A stretch of 64,000 nucleotides of DNA from Lentzea sp. NEAU-D7 (lineage in GTDB: Bacteria > Actinomycetota > Actinomycetes > Mycobacteriales > Pseudonocardiaceae). A program made the translations under genes and the position numbers. The notes beneath the pieces are model-generated. The model had not been told where the DNA came from and ran no database searches. It worked only from the letters and a program-made list of their open reading frames with translations. The stretch is from the NCBI RefSeq assembly GCF_026242055.1, contig NZ_JAPJDL010000005.1, positions 1 through 64,000 on the forward strand, read 5' to 3'. The number at the start of each line of letters is the position of its first letter. Position 1 is the first letter of the stretch. Positions 25,264 to 32,044 of the stretch are shown piece by piece.

Positions 25264-25653
25264 ATGACCGTCACGCTCATCAACTCCGACGAGCTGCCGC
25301 AGCTCGACGTCTACCACCACGTGGCTGTCGCGAGCGGATCCAAGACGATCTACCTGGCCGGGCAGGTGGCCTGGGACGCCGCGCCCGACCTCGCCACCCA
25401 GACCGAGCAGGCCTACGTGAACGTGCACACCGCGCTGAAGGCCGCCGGGGCGTCGTTCCAGGACCTGGCCAGGGTGCGGATGTACGTCGTGGACTGGACG
25501 CCGGACAAGATGCCGGCGCTCCTCGAGGGCATCGAGAACGCCATGAAGCGGGTCGGCGAGACCGCCCGGCCGCCCGCCACGCTGATCGGCGTGGCCGCGC
25601 TGGACGTGCCGGAGCACCTGGTCGAGATCGAGGCCACGGCCGTGATCGACTGA
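25264..25653 (+). CDS. RidA-family (YjgF) protein
   Basis: 129 aa from ATG 25264, with AGGAGA upstream. The Rid fold is clear: IYLAGQVAWDAAPDLATQTEQAYVNVHTALKAAGASFQDLARVRMYVVD, PPATLIGVAALDVPEHLVEIEATAVID. The catalytic Arg seen in RidA proper (N-x-x-x-R-P-x-R) appears replaced (TARPPATLIGV), so it may be a Rid2-7 type rather than a true enamine deaminase. Probably controlled by the adjacent HxlR protein. Confidence 0.87.
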   Translation: MTVTLINSDELPQLDVYHHVAVASGSKTIYLAGQVAWDAAPDLATQTEQAYVNVHTALKAAGASFQDLARVRMYVVDWTPDKMPALLEGIENAMKRVGETARPPATLIGVAALDVPEHLVEIEATAVID

Positions 25654-25703
25654 GTCACCGAACTCCGCGAGCCCGTCGGCCACCCCGATGGTGACGGTGG
25701 CGT

Positions 25704-25729
25704 GCCCGGCCGGACTGTGCCGGTCGGGC
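25704..25729. terminator. terminator between RidA and convergent membrane gene
   Basis: GCCCGGCCGG, loop ACTGTG, CCGGTCGGGC: a 10-bp stem with one G-T wobble, 50 bp after the RidA stop and 64 bp from the stop of the convergent gene. Confidence 0.55.
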
Positions 25730-25793
25730 AGGTGGAAGCCGAGCGCGACCGGCCGCCGACCCGAGCAGATCAGGCAGCGGTCCGGCCCGCCCC

Positions 25794-26174
25794 TCATCTG
25801 CGCAGACTGGTCAACAACGCCAGCGCGGCCGACAGCGCCACGAGAGCGCCCACCACGAGCTGGTTGAGCCAGACGGCCTCAGCGCCACCGTCCGCTCGCA
25901 TCAACGCGACGACGATGAGCCCCACCGCCAGCGCGATGGTCACCGGCTGGATGAGCGGCACGTCCAGCGGTGCCATCGCGCGCACCATGCCGAGCAGCAT
26001 GATCACGACGGCGAGGCCCATCGACACCCAGTACGGGCGGAAGGCGTGCAGCGACGCGCCGAAGTGCAGGACCGGTGGCGCGGCGATCAGCCACACGCCC
26101 GCCAGGAAGGCGGCCACACCGGCCCTGCTCTCGACGGTTCGTCCGTGTAAGTCCCCCACGCGAGCAATTCTCAC
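25794..26174 (-). CDS. four-helix integral membrane protein (SPW-like)
   Basis: GTG 26174 with AGGAGG 10 nt upstream gives 126 aa; the longer frame is unsupported. Four hydrophobic segments: AGVAAFLAGVWLIAAPPVLHF, YWVSMGLAVVIMLLGMVRA, VTIALAVGLIVVALMRA, LVVGALVALSAALALL. The WLIAAP...RPYWV pattern resembles SPW-repeat membrane proteins, but that is weak. No catalytic residues are visible. Confidence 0.6.
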   Translation of the reverse strand: MRIARVGDLHGRTVESRAGVAAFLAGVWLIAAPPVLHFGASLHAFRPYWVSMGLAVVIMLLGMVRAMAPLDVPLIQPVTIALAVGLIVVALMRADGGAEAVWLNQLVVGALVALSAALALLTSLRR

Positions 26175-26200
26175 CTCTGGACGGCCTCCTGGGAACACCT

Positions 26201-26968
26201 CTATTCGTTCCGGTACGCCTTCATGTTGCGCAGCAACAGGTAGGTGTCCTGCAGTTGCGCGGAGTCGTTGACGCTGCGGTAGATGCCCCACTTCGGATGC
26301 GCCTGGTCACCGCCCAGCCACGTGTCGAAGCCGGAGCGCGACGCGGAGACCACGGTCGTGCCGCCGTCCTTCAACGAGAAGCGCAGGCTGCCGGAGTCGG
26401 CGACCTTGATCTCGATCTCGACGTCGATCCACCTGGTGCGCAGCGGCGCCAGCGGCGTGCTGCCGAGCTTCGCCTGGCCCGCGCCGAACAGTCGCATCTC
26501 GACGGTCTCCAGCGACCCCGAGCGGAACAGCGACATGGTGACCACGGGCGAGTCCACGCCGGTGTGCTTGACCTGGAAGATGTGCGAGAAGCTGGTGGTG
26601 CCCTTCAACGACGCGGGGAGGTACATCTGGTAGGTGTAGCGCCAGGTCTCGCCCTTCTTCATGTCGTGCCGGGTGCTGCCGGTCCGGATCCCGCGCACCT
26701 CGTTGCGCTGCCGGTCGGCACCGTCCCGATCGGACTTGTGCATCACGAACCGGTACTGGTTGCTCTCGGCGAAGATGTGCGTGGCCGAGGGATGCGAGTT
26801 CGAGCGGTCGTCCTCGATGCCGGCGAACGCGCCGAGGCCCGCCGAGCCGGGGTCCGGGGCCCACTTCTGCACGAACGCCATAGCACCCACATCAGCGGAC
26901 GCCGAACCTACGGCCAGTGGCGTGGCCGCGATGGCGAGCATCGCGGTGCGGCGGTTGAACGACTCCAT
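26201..26968 (-). CDS. secreted polysaccharide-lyase-like protein (heparin lyase I / PL20-type fold)
   Basis: 255 aa from ATG 26968, with GAGGAA upstream. The signal NRRTAMLAIAATPLAVGSASA could be Tat-type (RR). The remainder resembles the PF14099-type 'polysaccharide lyase' jelly roll: FVMHKSDRDGADRQRNEVRG, WRYTYQMYLP, FSHIFQVKHTG, RTRWIDVEIEIKVADSGSLRFSL, HPKWGIYRS. It lacks any other domain. The substrate may be an acidic polysaccharide such as glucuronan or alginate; family assignment is from memory and the fold could also serve binding only. Confidence 0.65.
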   Translation of the reverse strand: MESFNRRTAMLAIAATPLAVGSASADVGAMAFVQKWAPDPGSAGLGAFAGIEDDRSNSHPSATHIFAESNQYRFVMHKSDRDGADRQRNEVRGIRTGSTRHDMKKGETWRYTYQMYLPASLKGTTSFSHIFQVKHTGVDSPVVTMSLFRSGSLETVEMRLFGAGQAKLGSTPLAPLRTRWIDVEIEIKVADSGSLRFSLKDGGTTVVSASRSGFDTWLGGDQAHPKWGIYRSVNDSAQLQDTYLLLRNMKAYRNE

Positions 26969-27139
26969 CGGTGTTCCTCCTCGAACCAGGGCGGCGATTC
27001 GAGGCAGCGGTAGGCACACGATCTGCGACAGGTCCGCGACGTGTCAAGGGCTCGCATTTGTGGAGAAACCGTGCAGGTCCGGTGAAGGTGTTGCCGGGAA
27101 ACGGGAAGTGGGCCGGTGATCGGCTCTAGCGTCGGCGGC

Positions 27140-28171
27140 ATGGACACCGTGGACGTGCTCGTCGTCGGCGCCGGACTGGCCGGCCTCAACACCGCGCGCC
27201 TGCTCGCCGAAGCAGGCCTCGACGTGGCCGTTTGTGAACGCAGGACCAGTCTGGAGACCGGCATCCGCACGACCGGGATCTTCGTCCGGCGCACCCTCGA
27301 CGACTACGACCTCCCGCACCTGGGCCCGGCGGTCCGGCGCGTGCTGCTCTACCCGCCGTCCGGCGAAAATCCGGTGGAGCTCGTGAGCGCGCGCGACGAG
27401 TTCCGCGTCGGCGACATGGAGGGGATCTACACCGCGGCGGTCAGGGACGCCGAACGGGCGGGCGCCCGCGTCAGCCTGAACTCCAGCTATCCGGCGAAGT
27501 CCACCAAGGCCCGCTTCACGATCGGCGCCGACGGCGCCCGGTCCACCGTCGCGAAGGCCCTCGGTCTCGACGTCAACCGGCGGCTGATCACCGGCATCGA
27601 GGAGGTCTACCCGGTCGCCACCGGCTCGACGCCGACGTTCCACTGCGTGGTCGACCCGCGGCTCGCACCCGGTTACATCGCCTGGGTCATCGACGACGGC
27701 GAGCACGCGCACGTCGGCCTGGCGGGACGCGCCGACCGGTTCACCGCGCCCCTCCCCCGCCTGCTGCAACGGTTCCGCGACAGCTTCCCCACGCCGGAGC
27801 CCACCGGCCCGGTGAAGCGCAGGGGCGGGCCCATCCCGGTCGGCGGGCTGCTGCGCCGGATCGTGTCGCCGCAGGGCCTGCTGGTGGGCGACGCGGCGGG
27901 CGCGGTCTCGCCGCTCACGGCGGGCGGGCTCGACCCGTGCATGCGGATGTCCGAGCTCGCGGCCTCGGTCACGTTCGACTACCTGCGCAGCGGCAACAGG
28001 TACGTGCTGGAGCACTACGACGCCGCGGCGATGCGGCGCCGGTACCTGCTGCGGTCGCAGCTGCGGCGCGGGCTGTCGCTCGTCCGGAGCGCGAACGTCG
28101 CCGAGCTCGCGTTCGCCGCGCTGCGCACACCGCCCGGAAAGGCCGTGGCCAAGAAGATCCTGTTCAACTAG
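27140..28171 (+). CDS. geranylgeranyl-reductase-family flavoprotein
   Basis: 343 aa from ATG 27140. FAD dinucleotide-binding motif VDVLVVGAGLAGLNTARLLAEAGLDVAVCERR, a middle GADGARSTVAKALGL block, and the second FAD motif VGDAAGAVSPLTAGGLDPCMRMSELAA, as in geranylgeranyl reductases/digeranylgeranylglycerophospholipid reductases (COG0644). It would reduce isoprenoid double bonds in a quinone or lipid chain, or act as a halogenase/hydroxylase relative. It stands alone; the nearest neighbour is a SARP regulator. Confidence 0.8.
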   Translation: MDTVDVLVVGAGLAGLNTARLLAEAGLDVAVCERRTSLETGIRTTGIFVRRTLDDYDLPHLGPAVRRVLLYPPSGENPVELVSARDEFRVGDMEGIYTAAVRDAERAGARVSLNSSYPAKSTKARFTIGADGARSTVAKALGLDVNRRLITGIEEVYPVATGSTPTFHCVVDPRLAPGYIAWVIDDGEHAHVGLAGRADRFTAPLPRLLQRFRDSFPTPEPTGPVKRRGGPIPVGGLLRRIVSPQGLLVGDAAGAVSPLTAGGLDPCMRMSELAASVTFDYLRSGNRYVLEHYDAAAMRRRYLLRSQLRRGLSLVRSANVAELAFAALRTPPGKAVAKKILFN

Positions 28172-28384
28172 TGATCGCGCCCGATCTTCGGCGCTGACCG
28201 GCGGCGGTGCGTCCGAAGAACCCGGAGCACCGACGTCGCGATCAGCCGGCTCGAGACCGGATTCGCCACCGGCTCACCGATTCCACACGAGTGCGCCACA
28301 TCCGACGAACCGGTGATCGGCCGAACAGCGCGCGGCGAGTCCACCCGCTGTGCCACCCTGAGCGACGGGGGAGGTACTGGGGGT

Positions 28385-30136
28385 ATGTGGTGCTTCAGGT
28401 TGCTGGGTTCGTTCCGGGTGGAACGAGAGGGCGTCGAGATCGCGATCGGCACACCGCAGACGCGGACGGTGCTCGCGCTGCTGGTGTGGCGCGCGAACGA
28501 GATCGTGCCGGTCGGCCGGATGTTCGACGAGCTGTGGCGCGACGCGCCGCCCTCGTCGGCGAAGGTGCAGCTGCAGGGCATCATCTCGCGGCTGAGACGG
28601 TTGCTCGGCAGGGAACGGATCGAGACCGCGGCCACCGGCTACGTCCTGCGCGCCGATGCCGCGGAGCTCGACGTCGAGCTGGTGCGCGAGGACCTGGCCA
28701 GGGCGCGGGAGCTCATCGCGAACGGCGACGTGGCGCTCGGCGTGACGAGACTGCGGGAGGCGCTCCGCCGCTGGGACGGACCCGCTGACCTGGAGCTGGC
28801 CGAACCGGTCGCCGAACAGCTCGCCGAGCTGCGCATGACCGTGCTGGAGGAACGCGTCGCCGCCGACATCCAGCTCGGCAGCAGCGCCGACCTGATCGGC
28901 GAGCTGACCGCGCTGGTGGCGGAACACCCTCTGCGCGAACGGTTGCGTGCTCAGCTGATGACCGCGCTGGCCCGCGGCGGTCGCGTTCCCGAGTCACTGG
29001 AAGTGTTCCACGCGTTCCGCCGCGCGATGATCGACGAGCTGGGTGTCGAGCCGTCGGCGCAGCTGCACGCGTTGCACGCCAGGATCCTGCGTGGAGAGCG
29101 GGACGTGCGGCCGTCGTTCCCGGTGCAGCGCAGGACACAACGGCCGAAGCAGCTACCGCCGGCGCTGCCGGACTTCGTGAGCCACGCCGATCTGCTCACC
29201 GAACTGGCGATCCTCCTCACCGCGCCGGAGCGCGCCTGGCCACCACTCGTGGCGGTCACCGGTGCGCCGGGACTCGGCAAGACGTCGTTCGCGGTGCAGC
29301 TCGCTCACCGCGTGCGCGCACGGTTCCCCGATGGCCAGCTCTTCGCGACGCTGCAGGGCGAGGACACGACTCCTGTGCTGCAGCAGTTCCTGCGCGCGCT
29401 CGGCGTACCGGCGGACCTCGTGCCCGGCGGAGGAGAGGAGTGCTCCGCCCTGCTGCGCGACCTGGTGACCGACCGCAGGGTCCTGCTGGTCGTCGACAAC
29501 GCCGCCGACGCGAGCCAGGTCCGCCCGTTCGTACCGGTCGAACCCGGCTGCGCGGTCCTGGTGACGAGCAGGCGCGCGCTCGGTGAACTGGAAGGCGCCA
29601 GGCTGGTCCGGCTCGGGCTCCTCGACGCCGGCGACTCGGTCGAGCTGATCACCAGGATCGCCGGTGTGCCGCCGGGAGACGCGTTGGTCGCACGCTGCGG
29701 CGGTCTGCCACTGGCCTTGCGGATCGCCGGCGCCCTTCTCCTGATACATCCACATTGGACCAGCGACGACCTGGCCGAGCGGCTGGCCGACGACCGCACC
29801 CGGCTCGACTGGCTCGAAGCAGGTGACCTGGACGTGCGGGCGTGCTTCGCCGTGTACTACGACCAACTGCCGCCTGAGCACCAGACGTTGTTCCGCCGCA
29901 TCGGCCTGCTGCCCGCGACCTCGGTACCCGCCCAGGTGGCCGCCGCGCTTCTGGGCACCAGGCGCGACCACGCGGAGCGGGTGCTGGAAGATCTCGTCAG
30001 CTGGCACCTGGTGGACGTGGTCGGACGCAACGCCACCACTCACTACGGCATGCACGACCTGTTGCGGTGTTTCGCCGCCGAACAACCAGAACCAGAACGG
30101 GACGAGGTCGTCACCCGTGCGTTGGACGCCTGGTGA
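28385..30136 (+). CDS. SARP/AfsR-type regulator without TPR domain
   Basis: 583 aa from ATG 28385. An OmpR-like winged helix (residues 1-95, FRLLGSFRVEREGVEIAIGT...VGRMFDELWRDAPPSSAKVQLQGIISRLRRLLG), bacterial transcriptional activation domain to about 245, then an NB-ARC ATPase with Walker A GAPGLGKT (293-300) and RVLLVVDNAAD. It ends soon after HDLLRCFAAEQ, where AfsR-type proteins continue into TPRs, so the sensor domain is missing. SARPs usually activate secondary-metabolite or neighbouring genes; the I36-like inhibitor gene lies downstream, convergent. Confidence 0.88.
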   Translation: MWCFRLLGSFRVEREGVEIAIGTPQTRTVLALLVWRANEIVPVGRMFDELWRDAPPSSAKVQLQGIISRLRRLLGRERIETAATGYVLRADAAELDVELVREDLARARELIANGDVALGVTRLREALRRWDGPADLELAEPVAEQLAELRMTVLEERVAADIQLGSSADLIGELTALVAEHPLRERLRAQLMTALARGGRVPESLEVFHAFRRAMIDELGVEPSAQLHALHARILRGERDVRPSFPVQRRTQRPKQLPPALPDFVSHADLLTELAILLTAPERAWPPLVAVTGAPGLGKTSFAVQLAHRVRARFPDGQLFATLQGEDTTPVLQQFLRALGVPADLVPGGGEECSALLRDLVTDRRVLLVVDNAADASQVRPFVPVEPGCAVLVTSRRALGELEGARLVRLGLLDAGDSVELITRIAGVPPGDALVARCGGLPLALRIAGALLLIHPHWTSDDLAERLADDRTRLDWLEAGDLDVRACFAVYYDQLPPEHQTLFRRIGLLPATSVPAQVAAALLGTRRDHAERVLEDLVSWHLVDVVGRNATTHYGMHDLLRCFAAEQPEPERDEVVTRALDAW

Positions 30137-30150
30137 GCGACCAGCGGAAG

Positions 30151-30178
30151 GCGGGGCCGCCGCGAGCAGCGGCCCCGC
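30151..30178. terminator. bidirectional terminator
   Basis: GCGGGGCCGC (30151-30160), 8-nt loop, GCGGCCCCGC (30169-30178): a perfect 10-bp stem 15 bp after the SARP stop and 34 bp from the stop of the convergent gene. Confidence 0.7.
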
Positions 30179-30212
30179 TGTCAGCGATCAGCGTCGCCGT
30201 TCACCCGCCGTG

Positions 30213-30620
30213 TCAGGGACACACGCGCAACGAGGTGACCTTGTTGCGCTTGGTGGGGTGCCAGTTGTACCGCTCGCCGGGAGCCATCGTGCCCAGCAAC
30301 GAGCTGTAGCTGGTCCCGTCGTAGAAGCACCACGTCTGACCGGTGCGGTTCCAGCCGCTCTCCGTGGCGTTGTTGAGGCCACGCGGACCGGACGAGTCGC
30401 CGAGGTCGCCATCGCCCAGCTGGAAGATGCCGATGCCACCGTTGCCGTCGAGCCCGGTCCAGATGCACATCCGTGCCGCCGGACAGGCGCTCCACGCGGC
30501 GGCGCCGACCTCGGCCTGCTCCCCCATGGGCGAGGCAGGCGCGGCGGCGCTCGCCGGCAGGGCCACCAGCGACGCGGCGAACGCGGCGCCCGCCAGAACC
30601 GTCATCGTTTTGCGGATCAA
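30213..30620 (-). CDS. secreted small protein, peptidase-inhibitor family I36-like
   Basis: 135 aa. TTG 30620 is the likely start: GGGGGAG lies 6 nt upstream, and starting here supplies the basic n-region (IRK) that the next ATG (30605) would lack. A signal peptide ends at ALPASA. The mature part has four to five cysteines and the pattern CIWTGLDGNGGIGIFQLGD...LNNATESGWNRTGQTWCFYDGTSY, like the I36/SMPI-type inhibitors of actinomycetes. Probably an extracellular inhibitor of metallo- or serine proteases; a lectin-like role is also possible. Confidence 0.72.
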   Translation of the reverse strand: MIRKTMTVLAGAAFAASLVALPASAAAPASPMGEQAEVGAAAWSACPAARMCIWTGLDGNGGIGIFQLGDGDLGDSSGPRGLNNATESGWNRTGQTWCFYDGTSYSSLLGTMAPGERYNWHPTKRNKVTSLRVCP

Positions 30621-30690
30621 GAGAACTCCCCCTTCTCTGCGAGGTGGTCTCACCTCGACGCCAAGACTGGGGAATCCCGCTGTGCGAGCG

Positions 30691-31119
30691 CTAACCGCGA
30701 CTAACCGTCGCGACTCCCGTTCGTCCAGAGGTGACGAACGCGTGCCCGAAAGCCAGTGCGGCCAAAGCGAACAGCACGATCGGCGGCGACGGCAGCAACA
30801 GCACCGCCACCGCGAGCAGCGCCAGTGACGTGGCGAACCCGAGCCCGGCGAGCGCTCGCGGCACCGGCCCCGCCTTCACCGCGACCAGGCAGGCCAGCCC
30901 GCCGAAGACGAGGGCGATCGACATCACGAAGTTGATCCCCAGGTCGACCTCGTGGAGCGTGCGGTTGATCCCGCCCAGCGCGAACTCGACCTCCTTGGCC
31001 GCCGCAGCCCGCTCGCCGGCCGGACCCCCGTCGCCGAGCGCCATGGCCCCCATGATCGCCAGATGGCCCACCCCGGTCGCGATCCACGCCCACGAGCCGA
31101 TCCGAAACGTACGCGGCAT
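30691..31119 (-). CDS. four-helix integral membrane protein of unknown function
   Basis: ATG 31119 gives 142 aa; the open frame to 31203 crosses an operator-like palindrome and is unlikely to be coding. Hydrophobic segments: WIATGVGHLAIMGAMAL, INFVMSIALVFGGLACLVAV, LAGLGFATSLALLAVAVLL, PPIVLFALAALAFGHAF. The pattern is seen in small uncharacterised LIC_13387-like proteins. An inverted repeat upstream suggests dedicated repression. Confidence 0.65.
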   Translation of the reverse strand: MPRTFRIGSWAWIATGVGHLAIMGAMALGDGGPAGERAAAAKEVEFALGGINRTLHEVDLGINFVMSIALVFGGLACLVAVKAGPVPRALAGLGFATSLALLAVAVLLLPSPPIVLFALAALAFGHAFVTSGRTGVATVSRG

Positions 31120-31137
31120 TGCACCTACCCCCTCCAC

Positions 31138-31165
31138 GCGAAACATACGCCAACGTACGTTTCGC
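31138..31165. promoter_or_regulatory. inverted-repeat operator upstream of membrane gene
   Basis: GCGAAACATACG (31138-31149), CCAA, CGTACGTTTCGC (31154-31165): 12-bp arms with one mismatch, 18 bp before the ATG at 31119. A third half-site, CGAAACGTACG (31103-31113), lies inside the first codons of the gene. The size suits a TetR-type dimer, but no regulator gene is adjacent, so the binding protein is unknown. Confidence 0.6.
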
Positions 31166-31213
31166 GCACCGGGCAGGCGTGTCAACTTTCGCTGACGGGA
31201 CAACGCTTTCCCC

Positions 31214-31858
31214 TCAGCTGACTTCCTCCAGCTCGACCGCCTTCACCGCGGCGGCCTGCCTGCGGCGGCGCAACCACACGACCAGGCAGATCACCGCCAC
31301 GACACCCAGCAGGACCGACATCGCTCCGTTGAAGACGGACTCGACGTACTTCGCCGAGGCCCCGGCAGTCGCGCCGATGCCGATGTGCAGCGCCGACCAG
31401 CAGACCGCGCCCGCGATCGAGGCGGGCAGGAACCGCCGGTACTCGAGTTTCGACGCACCCGCCGACGCCGGGACCAGGGTCCGCACGACGGGCATGAACC
31501 GGGCGGCGAACACCGCCCACGCGCCGCGGCGCCGCAACAGCTCGCCCGCCTTGTCCCAGTGCTGCTGTCCCACCTTGCGGACGATCCTGCTGTCGCGCAG
31601 ACGATCGCCGTAGCGGCGGCCGAGGTAGTAGCCGATGCTGTCACCGGCGATCGCGCACACCGTGACCACGAGCCACATGACCAGGAACCGGGGCACGGTC
31701 GTCACCGTCGTCGAGGCCAGCAGCAGGGCGCTCTCGCCCGGCGCCAGGAAGCCGACGCCGAGCGTGCACTCCGCCAGCGTCAAAGCACCCGTGACCGCCA
31801 GGACGGCGGGCTGCGGCAGACCGGCGAGCCCTTCGAGGGCATCGGTCAGGAACGACAT
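31214..31858 (-). CDS. DedA-family membrane protein
   Basis: 214 aa from ATG 31858. DedA/VTT features: an N-terminal reentrant-type segment LTLAECTLGVGFLAPGESALLLA, AGDSIGYYLGRRYGDRL, and the signature FAARFMPVVRTLVPASAGASKLEYRRFLPASIAGAVCWS with the essential Arg/Pro pattern, then C-terminal helices. Members are undecaprenyl-phosphate or phospholipid flippases in the inner membrane. It ends in a charged tail (KAVELEEVS). Confidence 0.88.
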   Translation of the reverse strand: MSFLTDALEGLAGLPQPAVLAVTGALTLAECTLGVGFLAPGESALLLASTTVTTVPRFLVMWLVVTVCAIAGDSIGYYLGRRYGDRLRDSRIVRKVGQQHWDKAGELLRRRGAWAVFAARFMPVVRTLVPASAGASKLEYRRFLPASIAGAVCWSALHIGIGATAGASAKYVESVFNGAMSVLLGVVAVICLVVWLRRRRQAAAVKAVELEEVS

Positions 31859-32006
31859 GAACTCTCCCCAGCGGAACGTCAGAACGTCCGGGACAGTTCA
31901 CAAGATCGGGCTCTGGTCGCACATCGGCCCAGGGTCTGACCTGTCGGTAGACCTTAGACGTAGGGGAGAACCCCCACGGGTGGACGATCTCCCTTGGTCA
32001 GCGCCT

Positions 32007-32031
32007 GCGGCCGGGGCGATCCCCCGGCCGC
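32007..32031 (-). terminator. terminator after the GH2 gene
   Basis: GCGGCCGGGG, loop CGATC, CCCCGGCCGC: a perfect 10-bp stem 14 bp beyond the GH2 stop on the minus strand, closing the sugar-import operon. Confidence 0.7.
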
Positions 32032-32044
32032 GGCACGTTCTCTC

